Assembly: GCA_011053005.1 (NCBI GenBank)
Contig: DRHW01000003.1
Location: 1 to 64,000 of the forward strand
From: Methylophaga sp.
GTDB taxonomy: Bacteria; Pseudomonadota; Gammaproteobacteria; Nitrosococcales; Methylophagaceae
Reading direction: 5' to 3'
Length of the DNA stretch: 64,000 nt
A program made the position numbers and the translations under genes. Below are positions 18,175-28,636 of the stretch, one piece after another. The notes under the pieces were generated by a model. It worked only from the letters and a program-made list of their open reading frames with translations, was not told the DNA's origin and made no database searches. Each line of letters begins with the position of its first letter. The first letter of the stretch is position 1.

Positions 18175-20421
18175 TTATACCGTGGCAGTTTGAGTAATGA
18201 AATCCAATGCTAATTCATCATCGCGTAACACTACTTTCACATGACCACCGTCGCTTAGTTGACCAAACAATAATTCATCAGCCAATGGACGTTTAATTTT
18301 CTCTTGAACAAGTCTCGCCATAGGTCTTGCACCCATCGTCACATCGTAACCATGATCAGCTAACCACTGGCGCGCATCATTATCAATTTCAAGTGTGACA
18401 TTTTTATCTTGTAATAACATTTCTAACTCAAGTATCGCTTTATCTGCAACACGTAAAATCGCGTCTTTATTAAGCGGTTTGAATTGGATAATGCCATCAA
18501 GACGATTACGAAATTCTGGCGTGAAAGCACGCTTAATCACTTCCATTCCATCACTTTGATGCTCCTGATGAGCGAAGCCCATCGATGCTCTACCCATTTC
18601 TTGAGCCCCGGCGTTAGACGTCATTACAAGCACGATATTTCTAAAATCTGCTTTACGACCATTATTATCAGTCAACGTACCGTGATCCATGACTTGTAAT
18701 AATAAGTTAAACACATCAGGATGCGCTTTTTCTATTTCATCTAATAACAATACGGCATGCGGTTGTTTAGTGACGGCCTCGGTCAATAAACCACCTTGGT
18801 CATAACCGACATAACCTGGCGGCGCTCCAATTAAACGCGAAACAGTATGGCTTTCCATATACTCAGACATATCAAAACGAATCAACTCAATACCCAAACT
18901 GTGGGCGAGTTGACGCGTCACTTCTGTTTTACCTACACCCGTTGGGCCAGCAAAAAGAAAGGCGCCCGTTGGACGCTCTGGATGTCCTAAACCTGAACGT
19001 GCCATCTTAATTGCAGAAGCCAACATACTAATCGCTTCATCTTGACCAAAGATGACGTGTTTTAGGTTTTTATCTAAATTGCGTAAATTATCTTTGTCGG
19101 TGTTATTGACTGTTTTTTCAGGAATACGTGCAATTTTAGCGACAATCTCTTGCACATCAGCTACACCGATCATTTTTTTGCGTTTTGACTTCGGTAAAAT
19201 TCGCTGTGCCGCACCAACTTCATCTAATACATCAATCGCTTTATCAGGCAAAAAGCGGTCATTGATATGACGAGAGGCTAATTCCGCTGCTTGCTCTAAT
19301 GCAGCATTGCTATAACGCACTTCGTGATGTTTTTCTAAACCGGGTTTAAGCCCTTTCAAAATCAGCACTGTTTCAGCCACTGAAGGTTCAGGCACATCAA
19401 TTTTTTGAAAACGTCGAGCCAAAGCACGATCGTGTTCAAATATACCGCGATATTCTTGATAAGTGGTCGAGCCAATACATTTAAGATCACCACTTGCTAA
19501 TAGAGGTTTGAGAAGATTCGCCGCATCCATCGCGCTATTACCGGCAGAACCAGCCCCAATTAAAGTATGAATTTCATCTATAAATAAGACGGCATCAGGT
19601 AAGGCATTTATTTCACGCAATAAAGCTTTTAGACGTTTTTCAAAATCACCGCGATATTTGGTACCAGCCACTAAAGCCCCCATATCAAGTGAATAAATGA
19701 CCGATTTTTCTAATACTTCTGGCACATCGCCCAACACAATCCGTCTGGCTAAACCTTCGGCCAAGGCTGTTTTACCGACCCCTGCTTCACCGACAAATAA
19801 AGGATTATTTTTACGACGACGACATAATATTTGTAATGTTCGCTCAATCTCATGCGCTCTGCCGATCAAAGGATCAATTTTTCCTTGTTCAGCTAAAATA
19901 TTGAGATTGGTCGCATATAAACTAAGCGGACTTTTGCCTTCGTCTGATGTTGCCCCATCTTTATTATCAACTGAACCAAGATTCGCTTCATCATCGGCTT
20001 GCGTATGGCTAATCACATTAACCACATCCAGACGAGTCACATCTTGTTTTAATAATAGAAAAACAGCTTGTGACTGCTGTTCAGAGAAAATAGACACCAA
20101 GATATTAGCACCCGTCACCTCTTTGCCACCCGAAGATTGCACATGCATTACTGCACGTTGCAATACTCGTTGAAAGGCTAACGTAGGCTGTGTTTCACGC
20201 ACAGCCTCTTCTGATAATGTCGGAACATTATCAGCTAAGAAATCCGTTAAATCTTGGCGAAGATTAGCAATATTAACGTTACAAGCTGTTAATACTGCCA
20301 ATGCTTGACCATTTTCCAATAATGCCAGTAACAGATGTTCTACGGTCAAAAACTCATGGGAACGTTTCCGAGCATAGCTAAATGCCTGACTTAAGGTTTG
20401 TTCGAGCTCTTTACTTAGCAT
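18175..20421 (-). CDS. clpA: ATP-dependent Clp protease ATP-binding subunit ClpA
   Basis: A 748-residue Hsp100 unfoldase that feeds substrates to ClpP. It has the two-part Clp N domain (residues about 1-145), a first AAA+ module with GEAGVGKTAL and VLFIDEIHTLIGAG, and a second with GPTGVGKTEV and VLLLDEIEKAHPDV. The ClpP-docking loop is MGF (in ASMGFAHQ), which fits the (hydrophobic)-G-(F/L) rule. ClpS lies 26 bases upstream, as in other gammaproteobacteria. clpP is not in the window. Confidence 0.96.
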   Translation of the reverse strand: MLSKELEQTLSQAFSYARKRSHEFLTVEHLLLALLENGQALAVLTACNVNIANLRQDLTDFLADNVPTLSEEAVRETQPTLAFQRVLQRAVMHVQSSGGKEVTGANILVSIFSEQQSQAVFLLLKQDVTRLDVVNVISHTQADDEANLGSVDNKDGATSDEGKSPLSLYATNLNILAEQGKIDPLIGRAHEIERTLQILCRRRKNNPLFVGEAGVGKTALAEGLARRIVLGDVPEVLEKSVIYSLDMGALVAGTKYRGDFEKRLKALLREINALPDAVLFIDEIHTLIGAGSAGNSAMDAANLLKPLLASGDLKCIGSTTYQEYRGIFEHDRALARRFQKIDVPEPSVAETVLILKGLKPGLEKHHEVRYSNAALEQAAELASRHINDRFLPDKAIDVLDEVGAAQRILPKSKRKKMIGVADVQEIVAKIARIPEKTVNNTDKDNLRNLDKNLKHVIFGQDEAISMLASAIKMARSGLGHPERPTGAFLFAGPTGVGKTEVTRQLAHSLGIELIRFDMSEYMESHTVSRLIGAPPGYVGYDQGGLLTEAVTKQPHAVLLLDEIEKAHPDVFNLLLQVMDHGTLTDNNGRKADFRNIVLVMTSNAGAQEMGRASMGFAHQEHQSDGMEVIKRAFTPEFRNRLDGIIQFKPLNKDAILRVADKAILELEMLLQDKNVTLEIDNDARQWLADHGYDVTMGARPMARLVQEKIKRPLADELLFGQLSDGGHVKVVLRDDELALDFITQTATV

Positions 20422-20447
20422 TATTTAAATTCTCCAATCAGTATTGC

Positions 20448-20774
20448 TTACGCTTCTTCCATCGTACACTGCAAAGGATGACCATGCGACTGAGCATAAC
20501 TATTCGCTTGCTCGACTTTGGCCTCTGCAATTTCAAAAGTGTAAATTCCACAAGGCGCTTGGCCTTCAGTATGCACCAGCATCATGGTACGTGTGGCATT
20601 ATCCGTAGCCATACTGAAGAGACTTTCTAATACTTCGATCACAAAATCCATTGGCGTGTAATCATCATTTAGCATTAGCACCCGATATTTAGGCGGCTGT
20701 TTTAATGCCGGTTTTGCTGGTGCGACAGCTAGCTGACTTTCATCATGCCAATCTTGATCGTGTTCATTACTCAT
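20448..20774 (-). CDS. clpS: ATP-dependent Clp protease adaptor ClpS
   Basis: A 108-residue adaptor that brings N-degron proteins to ClpA and blocks other substrates. The core KYRVLMLNDDYTPMDFVIEVLESLF is typical: the NDDYTPM segment lines the N-degron pocket. The disordered acidic N-terminal tail before residue 25 is usual in the family. It begins 5 bases after the grxD stop and is followed by clpA, so the three genes are probably one transcript. Confidence 0.95.
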   Translation of the reverse strand: MSNEHDQDWHDESQLAVAPAKPALKQPPKYRVLMLNDDYTPMDFVIEVLESLFSMATDNATRTMMLVHTEGQAPCGIYTFEIAEAKVEQANSYAQSHGHPLQCTMEEA

Positions 20775-20779
20775 GATAG

Positions 20780-21100
20780 TTACTTGCTCGCTTGTGCTTG
20801 TTCTATAGCGGTTTTCAAGTCGCCATTTTCATACATTTCCATCACGATATCACAACCACCAACTAGTTCGCCGCTGATATATAGCTGTGGAAAAGTAGGC
20901 CAATTAGCATAGCGATGTAAATTTTCACGTACTTCGGGTTCAGCAAGTACATTGATAAACGCAAACTCAGCACCACATTCTGATAATGCTTGAGAAGTAC
21001 GACTTGAGAACCCACATTGTGGAAATTCAGGCGTGCCTTTCATAAACAAAATAACGCTGTTTGATTCAATCGCTTGTTTTATACGATCCATTATTTCCAT
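20780..21100 (-). CDS. grxD: Monothiol glutaredoxin, Grx4 family
   Basis: A 106-residue CGFS glutaredoxin that carries a [2Fe-2S] cluster with glutathione and passes it to target proteins. The active-site Cys29 lies in FPQCGFS, with the TP-containing KGTPE loop and the WPTFPQLYISGELVGGCD glutathione site. GAGG stands 8 bases before ATG 21100. It heads the grxD-clpS-clpA set. It is the only iron-sulfur assembly gene in the window. Confidence 0.95.
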   Translation of the reverse strand: MEIMDRIKQAIESNSVILFMKGTPEFPQCGFSSRTSQALSECGAEFAFINVLAEPEVRENLHRYANWPTFPQLYISGELVGGCDIVMEMYENGDLKTAIEQAQASK

Positions 21101-21174
21101 CTTGATAACCTCTTTAAAGTAAATTTATTTTCGTTTTGCTATATGGGGACGATTATTACAATATCAATATAATA

Positions 21175-22017
21175 TTATGAGAAATCTAATTGTAATAGTC
21201 CTAACACCCCTTCAAGACCACAATAATTAAGTGTTGAAGCGGCCTGACTTTGTACCGTGGGTTTGGCATGATAAGCGATGCTGAGTCCCGCCTCATTCAT
21301 CATCAATAAATCATTTGCGCCATCACCCATTGCCACCACTTGTGACGGAGTAATATTTAATAATCTGCAATGTTCTAGTAAAAAATCCGCTTTGGCTTGA
21401 GCGCCACACACATCACCGATAACCTCACCGGTTAATAAGCCATTATGTTCACCCAAAACATTTGCCATGGTGAAATCTAAATCTAAGCGCTTTTTTAATC
21501 GTTCGGTGAAAAAAGTAAATCCGCCTGATACTAATGCTGTTTTTATACCTTGCTGCTTGAGTCGGTTTAACATGATTTCAGCACCGGGATTTAACCGTAA
21601 CCGTTCTTCATATACGCGATCTAATGCGCTAACTTCCAAGCCTTTTAATAAAGACACACGTTGTCGTAATGAAGTTTCGAAATCAATTTCACCACGCATC
21701 GCTGCTTCAGTGATAGCGGCAACTTGTGGCTTTACGTTAATAAAGTCAGCAATCTCATCAACACATTCAATATTAATTAATGTTGAATCCATATCGGTAA
21801 TTAACAGTTTTGTTGCCATCGGATCAAAATCTTCAGGCAAGACATTAATATCAAAAGGATAATCAACACGTAACGACTGCAACTGTGCTCCGGTGATATT
21901 TTCAGATTTTATCGTGACAAAACCGTTTTTGCTTTGTAATTGTCCTTGAACACTTTTTGCTATTTCATTTGCAGCATCAACGGTCAACGCTGATCCTTGT
22001 AACACCAATTTCATCAT
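21175..22017 (-). CDS. serB: Phosphoserine phosphatase
   Basis: A 280-residue HAD-family enzyme that makes serine from phosphoserine. The nucleophile motif is D75-M-D77-S-T79 in LLITDMDSTLINIECVDEIADF; SGGFTFF and the GDGANDLLM motif follow in order. The N-terminal 70 residues form a small extra domain as in other bacterial SerB proteins. Two adjacent ATG codons at 22017 and 22014 are possible starts. serC lies far away at 60 kb, so the serine pathway is split in this chromosome. Confidence 0.95.
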   Translation of the reverse strand: MMKLVLQGSALTVDAANEIAKSVQGQLQSKNGFVTIKSENITGAQLQSLRVDYPFDINVLPEDFDPMATKLLITDMDSTLINIECVDEIADFINVKPQVAAITEAAMRGEIDFETSLRQRVSLLKGLEVSALDRVYEERLRLNPGAEIMLNRLKQQGIKTALVSGGFTFFTERLKKRLDLDFTMANVLGEHNGLLTGEVIGDVCGAQAKADFLLEHCRLLNITPSQVVAMGDGANDLLMMNEAGLSIAYHAKPTVQSQAASTLNYCGLEGVLGLLQLDFS

Positions 22018-22039
22018 GATTCACCTACTCGCAAATACT

Positions 22040-22080
22040 ATTTCGGCGAGACTAATTAATAAAATCAGCTCGCCGAAAAT
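22040..22080 (-). terminator. Hairpin between ppa and serB
   Basis: TTTCGGCGAG (22041-22050) pairs with CTCGCCGAAA (22069-22078) around an 18-base AT-rich loop. It follows the ppa stop on the minus strand and precedes serB. The T-tract is short, so termination may be partial. Confidence 0.5.
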
Positions 22081-22127
22081 ATTGCTTTTAATCCACTAAA
22101 GCGTGGAATTAAAAGTTAAACCTATAT

Positions 22128-22667
22128 TTAAAACTTCGGTTTAACGGCTGCTTCGTTATAGCTTGTCACACTTGACATGATTTCTGCTTTCGCTTCATCA
22201 ATGCCAACCCAACCATCAAGTTTCACCCATTTATTTTTTTCTAAATCTTTGTAGTGTTCAAAGAAATGAGATATTTGAGATAACAGACGCGCAGGTACAT
22301 CTTCAATATTTTTAATATCGTCATACATAGGATCATGAGGAACAGCAATAATTTTAGCATCTACACCGGACTCATCCGTCATTTTCAACATGCCTACTGG
22401 ACGACATTTCACGACTGAACCACTAATTAACGGGTATGGGCTCATCACTAACACGTCTACCGGATCACCATCATCAGACAAAGTATTTGGTACATAACCA
22501 TAGTTACATGGGTAGAACATCGCTGTATTCATAAAGCGATCAACAAACAAGGCACCCGTTTCCTTATCCACTTCGTATTTAACAGGATCTGAATGAGAAG
22601 GAATTTCGATAATGACATTAATATCATCAGGAAGATTTTTGCCTGAACCAACGCGGTCAAGATTCAT
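22128..22667 (-). CDS. ppa: Inorganic pyrophosphatase (family I)
   Basis: A 179-residue soluble pyrophosphatase that pulls biosynthetic reactions forward by splitting PPi. The signature DGDPVDVLV is intact, as are the [14 protein letters not shown] segment and the acidic metal-binding residues around DAKIIAVP. Length and motifs match the hexameric bacterial enzyme. It appears to be its own transcription unit, with a 382-base gap upstream. Confidence 0.96.
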   Translation of the reverse strand: MNLDRVGSGKNLPDDINVIIEIPSHSDPVKYEVDKETGALFVDRFMNTAMFYPCNYGYVPNTLSDDGDPVDVLVMSPYPLISGSVVKCRPVGMLKMTDESGVDAKIIAVPHDPMYDDIKNIEDVPARLLSQISHFFEHYKDLEKNKWVKLDGWVGIDEAKAEIMSSVTSYNEAAVKPKF

Positions 22668-23049
22668 AGTTTAGATGCTCCGATAGCATAGTGAGTAAAT
22701 CGTTTAATTATATAAGAAAGCGTCTATTAAACAAAACTGAATACCGATGACACCGTTATATTGTCTTAAAAACCGATGTCGTAAAGGTAAGCGCTATTAA
22801 TTACTTAAACTACCAGCAAAATAAAGCTCAATATCAACACTGTTTAGAGAACTAAAAGAGTTATGAGGTGATTATATTATTCGAGATGGAATTTAATTGA
22901 ATTCTTAGTAATTGGGTAATTGGCTTTTAAGCCTGCGATTACTAAAATAGTAAAAATGCGTGAATACATCAATTATCAGCATAGGATTTTATCTCGCTAT
23001 GCTTTAATTTTAGTGAATACTGAGGAATTGTTTAATTTAGCTTTTCTAA
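22668..23049. other. Gene-poor gap upstream of ppa
   Basis: 382 bases, AT-rich. It should contain the ppa promoter on the minus strand, but I cannot pick a convincing -35/-10 pair. I see no tRNA, riboswitch, strong hairpin or credible small gene here. Confidence 0.4.
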
Positions 23050-23460
23050 CTAGCCATTGCTTTTGTATATATGACGAGTGAAATCTAAAGGTGCTGCTAT
23101 TTTGGTTTTTTGACGATAAACCATCAACCAGTTTAGTGCATCGTCATAAGAATCAAAATAATGGGTATTTTTATTGTTATTTCGAATGAGTATAGCGTGC
23201 TTCCAAGGATTATAAGTTGCTGTTTCTTCTTCTACGACATAAGCAATATCATCAAAATGTCGGCATGCACGCAAAAATAGCTCATCAAATGCCATATCAC
23301 GACGCTTTGATCGTGTTTCTAAAATCAGCGAGCTAAATCGGGAAACCTGATTATTTTTAATAAACTCTAGTAAATATTGACCATAAATATTACACACTTG
23401 TGGTTCATCAATAATTAGATGATAAATATCATCAGCTACTGCTTTTATCATTGTTGTCAT
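23050..23460 (-). CDS. Hypothetical protein, 136 residues
   Basis: I do not recognise this protein. It has a good start (AAGGAG 7-8 bases before ATG 23460), no signal peptide and no membrane helix. It looks like a mixed alpha/beta fold: a hydrophobic N-terminal strand (IYHLIIDEP), a helix, a strand (SSLILETR), and near the end FDSYDDALNWLM, a layout loosely like the small STAS/SpoIIAA-like proteins. That resemblance is weak and untested. It stands alone between ppa and a pseudouridine synthase gene. Confidence 0.7.
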   Translation of the reverse strand: MTTMIKAVADDIYHLIIDEPQVCNIYGQYLLEFIKNNQVSRFSSLILETRSKRRDMAFDELFLRACRHFDDIAYVVEEETATYNPWKHAILIRNNNKNTHYFDSYDDALNWLMVYRQKTKIAAPLDFTRHIYKSNG

Positions 23461-23601
23461 AACGTTTCTCCTTAACGTTTCAGGATAATCACATATTTAA
23501 TTTGGTATAAACATTGGGAAGTTTAATGCCTAAATATGTCACCTTAATGACTATCGATATTTAATTTTTAATAACTCAAATTAAAGTTAAAAATCACTGT
23601 A

Positions 23602-24438
23602 TTAATTCAATAAATCAAACCTTTTTTGACTACGGCTATAAGGACATTTAAACGCTAAATAATAAGCAGATAATTGTAGGTTTTCTTTATCACCTTCAAT
23701 ACCGTGTAAACGATCACCGACTACGGGGAAACCTAATAAAGCCGCATGCCTTCTAATTTGATGTTTGCGCCCGGTATCGATAGAAACTTCTAACAACGTG
23801 CGATCTTGCTCTGCGTCGTATTTTAAGAAGGTGAAATAACTCACCGCAGAGCGGCCATCAATATCACTATCAACTTTTACCGAATTATCGCGTGTCGCTT
23901 GCTCACTAAATTGACCATGAACCCAAATTTGATAGCGTTTATCTATTTGTCGATCTTGAAATAATTTAGATAATGCAGCGGCAGCATTTTTTTCATGTGC
24001 AACCACAATTAAACCATTCGCTGCGCGATCCAGTCTGTGCACGACGAAACTAACTCGTTGTGGGCTCAAATGCTGTTCTGCCCAGCGCGTAATAGTACAA
24101 TGATCACCCCATTTCGAGCCTTGTGACAGCATGCCATAAGGTTTATTCCACACACTATAACGTCCTTCATCAGCTAATAATATGGGTTCAGATGGCACGC
24201 GTTCTAATACTGATTTGTCATAATATAGATGCAAGGTTTCACCAATAAAAACAGCTTTTTTCGCACGACGTAGTCGTTGCGTTTTTTTACCTTTACTGAC
24301 CCATACCGCGCCTTTTTGCATGACTTGTTTGATCTGTTGTTTTGATAAGCCGGTTTCTGCCGCTAGCAAATCAACCGCAACGGTATTAGGGCTCGTGATT
24401 TCAATGTGTTTTTCGAATCGAGATGGAATATCAGACAT
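23602..24438 (-). CDS. RluA-family pseudouridine synthase
   Basis: A 278-residue RNA pseudouridine synthase. An S4-like N-terminal domain (about 20-75, with LSKQQIKQVMQKGAVWVSKG) precedes the catalytic domain. The catalytic Asp is D137 in VVHRLDRAANGL, and the RKHQIRRHAALLGFPVVGD motif II/III is clear. The exact target (tRNA or 23S rRNA) cannot be told from sequence alone; TruC- or RluC/D-like specificities are possible. The missing long inserts and the S4 domain argue against RluA itself. Confidence 0.85.
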   Translation of the reverse strand: MSDIPSRFEKHIEITSPNTVAVDLLAAETGLSKQQIKQVMQKGAVWVSKGKKTQRLRRAKKAVFIGETLHLYYDKSVLERVPSEPILLADEGRYSVWNKPYGMLSQGSKWGDHCTITRWAEQHLSPQRVSFVVHRLDRAANGLIVVAHEKNAAAALSKLFQDRQIDKRYQIWVHGQFSEQATRDNSVKVDSDIDGRSAVSYFTFLKYDAEQDRTLLEVSIDTGRKHQIRRHAALLGFPVVGDRLHGIEGDKENLQLSAYYLAFKCPYSRSQKRFDLLN

Positions 24439-24497
24439 TTTATGATTGACCGCTTTGGCGTAGAATTTAGAACTAAATATATTTAGAGGGAAGATTT

Positions 24498-24959
24498 ATG
24501 TTTATACCGCATCTACGGCTTATCTGTCTCACTTTTGTCTTATCGTCTCTGTTCGCGACCACTTCGTTTGCTGAAATATATAAATGGATAGATAAGGATG
24601 GGCAAATTAATTATTCCCAACAAGCGCCGCAAGGTGTAACTGCAACAATTATTAAAGCACCACCGCCACCAGCAATTGACCCAAATGCTGCACAACAAAA
24701 AATTGATCAGCTTATTACCCAACAAGAATCTGATGAACAAATGCGTTTAGAACAACAAAACCAACAAAAAGTTGAAGCAAAAAATGAATTAATCCAACAA
24801 CAAAACTGCACTATTGCTCAACAACAATTGGAACAGTATCAAAATAATCCCGGTAGAAGATTAATAGATGCTGATGGAAATGCAACGCGCATAACAGAAG
24901 AAGAACGGCAGAAAAAAATCGAAGAATTACAAAAAAATGTCACTGAATATTGCCAATAA
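24498..24959 (+). CDS. DUF4124 envelope protein
   Basis: A 153-residue secreted protein. Signal peptide residues 1-25 end at TTSFA, followed by the DUF4124 core EIYKWIDKDGQINYSQQAP. A Pro-rich turn and then a Gln/Glu-rich helix, probably coiled coil, fill the rest (about 60-150). Two cysteines near the C-terminus (QQNCTIAQ and the final EYCQ) could pair. Function unknown in the family. A second DUF4124-like segment lies in the transglycosylase at 29104. Confidence 0.85.
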   Translation: MFIPHLRLICLTFVLSSLFATTSFAEIYKWIDKDGQINYSQQAPQGVTATIIKAPPPPAIDPNAAQQKIDQLITQQESDEQMRLEQQNQQKVEAKNELIQQQNCTIAQQQLEQYQNNPGRRLIDADGNATRITEEERQKKIEELQKNVTEYCQ

Positions 24960-24971
24960 AGGAGTCAGATC

Positions 24972-25307
24972 ATGCCTTATCTAAATATTGTAACTAACCA
25001 AACTGTGCCAAATGAAGCCATATTATTAAAAGCAGTCAGTCAAACTGTCGCCAAAGCCGCTGGCAAGCCTGAAAATTATGTCATGGTGTCTATCGAAGCT
25101 AAAGCTAATATAATCATGGGTGGCAGCGATGAACCGGCAGCATTTTTAGATTATCGAGCCTTAGGTTTACCGACAGATCGTACGGCGTTTTCCGATGTCT
25201 TATGCTCATTAATTACCGAACATCTTAGCATTTCAGGGTCACGCATTTATATCAGTATGACCGATGCTGAAAGGCAAAACTGGGGCTGGAATCACAGCAC
25301 CTTCTAA
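24972..25307 (+). CDS. MIF/tautomerase superfamily protein
   Basis: A 111-residue protein of the macrophage-migration-inhibitory-factor type. Pro2, the catalytic base of the superfamily after Met removal, is present (MPYLNIVTN), followed by [24 protein letters not shown] and a C-terminal GWNHSTF. The natural substrate of bacterial members is generally unknown, so no reaction is claimed. A GGAG precedes ATG 24972. It ends 46 bases before proS. Confidence 0.85.
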   Translation: MPYLNIVTNQTVPNEAILLKAVSQTVAKAAGKPENYVMVSIEAKANIIMGGSDEPAAFLDYRALGLPTDRTAFSDVLCSLITEHLSISGSRIYISMTDAERQNWGWNHSTF

Positions 25308-25353
25308 CATATTAACAAACAATAAAAATTATAAAATAGGATTACAGCCCAAC

Positions 25354-27069
25354 ATGCGCGCTTCACAAATACTTATATCTACTCTTAAAGAAACCCCTGC
25401 TGATGCTGAAGTAATCAGCCATCAACTAATGCTACGTGCCGGTCTAATCCGTCGTTTAGCATCGGGTCTATATACTTGGCTACCGATGGGGCTGAAAGTA
25501 TTACGTAAAACCGAAGCGATTATTCGTGAAGAAATGGCTAAAGCTGGTGCACAAGAATTATTAATGCCATCTATCCAACCTGCTGAATTATGGAAAGAAA
25601 GTGCACGCTGGGAAAAATATGGTCCTGAATTGTTAAGAATTACCGATCGCCATAATAACGAGTTTTGTTATGGCCCCACTCATGAAGAAGTCATTACTGA
25701 CTTAGTACGTCAAGAAATTCGTAGCTATAAACAATTACCAATCACTTTTTATCAAATTCAAACAAAATTCCGTGATGAAACGCGTCCTCGTTTTGGTGTG
25801 ATGCGTGCACGTGAATTTTTGATGAAAGATGCTTATTCATTTCATCTTGATCATGAATCTTTACAACAAACATACGATGATATGTTTGCGGCTTACACGC
25901 GTATTTTTGATCGTATTGGTCTAAATTTCCGTCCAGTACAAGCTGATACTGGCAGTATCGGTGGTGAGCAATCTCATGAATTTCATGTATTAGCGAGTTC
26001 TGGTGAAGATGCCATTGTATTTAGTAATGGCAGTGATTATGCCGCGAACATGGAATTAGCTGAAGCCATCGCGCCTGCTGGTCCTCGTGCAAGTGCAACA
26101 GCGGTTATGGCTACAGTTGATACTCCTAAAAAACATACTATCGATGAAGTCTGTGGGTTCTTAAATATTCCACCAGCACAATGTTTAAAAACATTATTGG
26201 TCGAAGGAACCGAAGAAGGCACCGTAGTCGCATTAGTATTACGTGGCGATCACGAACTTAATGATATTAAAGCTGAAAAACATCCCGCCGTTGCAGCCCC
26301 GCTTACTTTTGCAACACCTGAACAAGTATTAAAAGCCTGTGGCGCTAATATTGGTTCTATCGGCCCTATCGGTTTAACCATTCCGGTTATCGTTGATCGC
26401 TCTGCGGCTCATGTTGCTGACTTTGTGTGTGGCGCCAATAAAAATGAAAAACATCTAACGGGTGTGAACTGGGCTCGTGACTTAGCAGAACCTGAAACGG
26501 CTGATTTACGAAATGTTGTTATTGGTGATGCGAGTCCAGATGGTCAAGGCACATTAGATATCGCTCGCGGTATTGAAGTCGGTCATATATTCCAGCTTGG
26601 CGATAACTACAGCAAAAAACTTAATGCTAATGTCTTAGCCGATACAGGCAAATCACAAATCCTAACTATGGGTTGTTATGGTATCGGTGTTTCACGTGTT
26701 GTTGCTGCCGCTATCGAACAAAATCATGATGATCGCGGCATTATTTGGCCACTTTCTATAGCGCCTTTCCAAGTAGTTTTAGTGCCGGTTAATGCGCATA
26801 AATCTATACGTTTACGTGAAGCTGCTGAAGCGTTATACACACAATTAGTGGATGCAGGGGTTGATGTACTGTTTGATGATCGCGGCTTACGACCAGGTGT
26901 TGCCTTTGCTGATATGGAATTGATGGGCATTCCACATCGCTTAGTGTTGGGCGAACGTGGTTTAGATGAAGGATTAATTGAATATAAACGTCGCGCTGAT
27001 GGCGATGCTGCCGAGTTCCCAATTAGTGATGTCATTGCCGAATTGACAGCACGCCTAGCCGCAAAATAA
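25354..27069 (+). CDS. proS: Prolyl-tRNA synthetase
   Basis: A 571-residue class II synthetase of the bacterial type. [20 protein letters not shown] is the standard N-terminus, so ATG 25354 is chosen over a longer frame that would overlap the tautomerase gene. Motif 2 ([26 protein letters not shown]), the editing insert of the YbaK type (about 230-385) and motif 3 ([14 protein letters not shown]) are intact, and the anticodon-binding domain follows. Confidence 0.97.
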   Translation: MRASQILISTLKETPADAEVISHQLMLRAGLIRRLASGLYTWLPMGLKVLRKTEAIIREEMAKAGAQELLMPSIQPAELWKESARWEKYGPELLRITDRHNNEFCYGPTHEEVITDLVRQEIRSYKQLPITFYQIQTKFRDETRPRFGVMRAREFLMKDAYSFHLDHESLQQTYDDMFAAYTRIFDRIGLNFRPVQADTGSIGGEQSHEFHVLASSGEDAIVFSNGSDYAANMELAEAIAPAGPRASATAVMATVDTPKKHTIDEVCGFLNIPPAQCLKTLLVEGTEEGTVVALVLRGDHELNDIKAEKHPAVAAPLTFATPEQVLKACGANIGSIGPIGLTIPVIVDRSAAHVADFVCGANKNEKHLTGVNWARDLAEPETADLRNVVIGDASPDGQGTLDIARGIEVGHIFQLGDNYSKKLNANVLADTGKSQILTMGCYGIGVSRVVAAAIEQNHDDRGIIWPLSIAPFQVVLVPVNAHKSIRLREAAEALYTQLVDAGVDVLFDDRGLRPGVAFADMELMGIPHRLVLGERGLDEGLIEYKRRADGDAAEFPISDVIAELTARLAAK

Positions 27070-27090
27070 ATATTAGGAATTTGTCGCAAT

Positions 27091-28620
27091 ATGACCGTTA
27101 TAAAAAAACAAGACTTCATTGATAGTATCAGCGATGCCTTGCAGTTTATTGCCTGCTATCACCCTAAAGATTTTATTCAAGCCATGGCGAAGGCTTATGA
27201 ATTAGAACAATCCGCCGCAGCGAAAGATGCGATTGCTCAAATTTTGGTCAACTCGCGTATGTGCGCCGAAGATAAACGTCCGATTTGCCAAGATACAGGC
27301 ATTGTTAATGTGTTTATAAAAGTTGGCATGGATGTGCAGTGGCAAACAGATCAAAGTCTTGATGATATGGTGAATGAAGGTGTGCGTCGTGCTTATCTAC
27401 ATCCAGATAATGTATTACGCGCATCGATAGTCAGCGACCCACTCGGTGCCCGTACCAACACCAAAGACAATACACCCGCTGTCATTAATACCGAAATCGT
27501 ATTGGGCGATAAAGTTGAAGTTCACATTGCTGCAAAAGGTGGCGGCTCTGAAAATAAAGCCAAATTTGTCATTCTTAATCCTAGCGATAATCTTGTCGAT
27601 TGGGTGTTAGAAACGGTACCTAAAATGGGTGCGGGTTGGTGTCCACCCGGCATTATCAGTATCGGTGTTGGCGGTACTGCTGAAAAAGCGATGTTGATGG
27701 CGAAAGAATCATTGATGGAATCGATCGATATTCAAGATTTAATCGCTCGTGGCCCTGAAACAGTGACGGAAAAACTGCGCGTTGAGTTATATGAAAAGAT
27801 CAATCAACTTGGTATTGGTGCTCAAGGTTTAGGTGGTTTGACAACGGTACTTGATGTCAAAATTAGTGAATATCCAACCCATGCAGCCTCGTTACCTGTG
27901 GCGATGATTCCTAACTGTGCAGCGACACGTCATACTCATTTCACACTCGATGGTAGCGGCGCGGCTCAGTTTGAACCACCAAGTTTATCGGATTGGCCTG
28001 AGATCACTTGGCAAGCGGCAGTCAATACCCGTCATGTTGATTTAAATACTGTGACGCAAGCCGATATTGAACAATGGCAACCGGGCGATACCTTACTATT
28101 ATCTGGTAATTTATTAACTGGTCGTGATGCAGCTCATAAAAAGATTGCTGATTTATTTGCTAATGGTGAGTCGCTACCTGCTGAACTCGACTTTAACGGT
28201 CGCTTTATTTATTACGTCGGTCCTGTTGACCCCGTTAAAAATGAAATTGTCGGGCCTGCTGGCCCGACGACAGCAACACGCATGGATAAGTTTACCGATA
28301 TGATGTTAGAAAAAACCGGCTTACTCGGGATGATAGGCAAAGCTGAGCGTGGTGAAATGGCCATTGATTCCATCAAAAAACATCGTTCCGTTTCATTGAT
28401 TGCGGTAGGCGGTTCAGCTTATTTAGTATCAAAAGCCATCAAAGCTTCACGTATCGTTGCCTTTGAAGATCTTGGGATGGAAGCGGTGCGAGAATTTACC
28501 GTAGAAAATATGCCCGTTACGGTTGCAGTTGATAGCCGGGGTCAATCTGTTCATAATTCAGGACCTAAAGAATGGAAGCAAAAAATTGCCGATATTCCCC
28601 TTCACACTAAGTCTCACTAA
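27091..28620 (+). CDS. fumA: Class I fumarate hydratase (iron-sulfur)
   Basis: A 509-residue fumarase of the oxygen-sensitive [4Fe-4S] class, interconverting fumarate and malate in the TCA cycle. Likely cluster cysteines are in PICQDTG, MIPNCAATRH and AGWCPPG. The C-terminal beta domain (VGPVDPVKNEIVGPAGPTTATRM) is fused, as in FumA/FumB. The class name is firm; whether to write fumA or fumB is a naming choice. Confidence 0.93.
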   Translation: MTVIKKQDFIDSISDALQFIACYHPKDFIQAMAKAYELEQSAAAKDAIAQILVNSRMCAEDKRPICQDTGIVNVFIKVGMDVQWQTDQSLDDMVNEGVRRAYLHPDNVLRASIVSDPLGARTNTKDNTPAVINTEIVLGDKVEVHIAAKGGGSENKAKFVILNPSDNLVDWVLETVPKMGAGWCPPGIISIGVGGTAEKAMLMAKESLMESIDIQDLIARGPETVTEKLRVELYEKINQLGIGAQGLGGLTTVLDVKISEYPTHAASLPVAMIPNCAATRHTHFTLDGSGAAQFEPPSLSDWPEITWQAAVNTRHVDLNTVTQADIEQWQPGDTLLLSGNLLTGRDAAHKKIADLFANGESLPAELDFNGRFIYYVGPVDPVKNEIVGPAGPTTATRMDKFTDMMLEKTGLLGMIGKAERGEMAIDSIKKHRSVSLIAVGGSAYLVSKAIKASRIVAFEDLGMEAVREFTVENMPVTVAVDSRGQSVHNSGPKEWKQKIADIPLHTKSH

Positions 28621-28636
28621 TTTCTAGGAACACACC

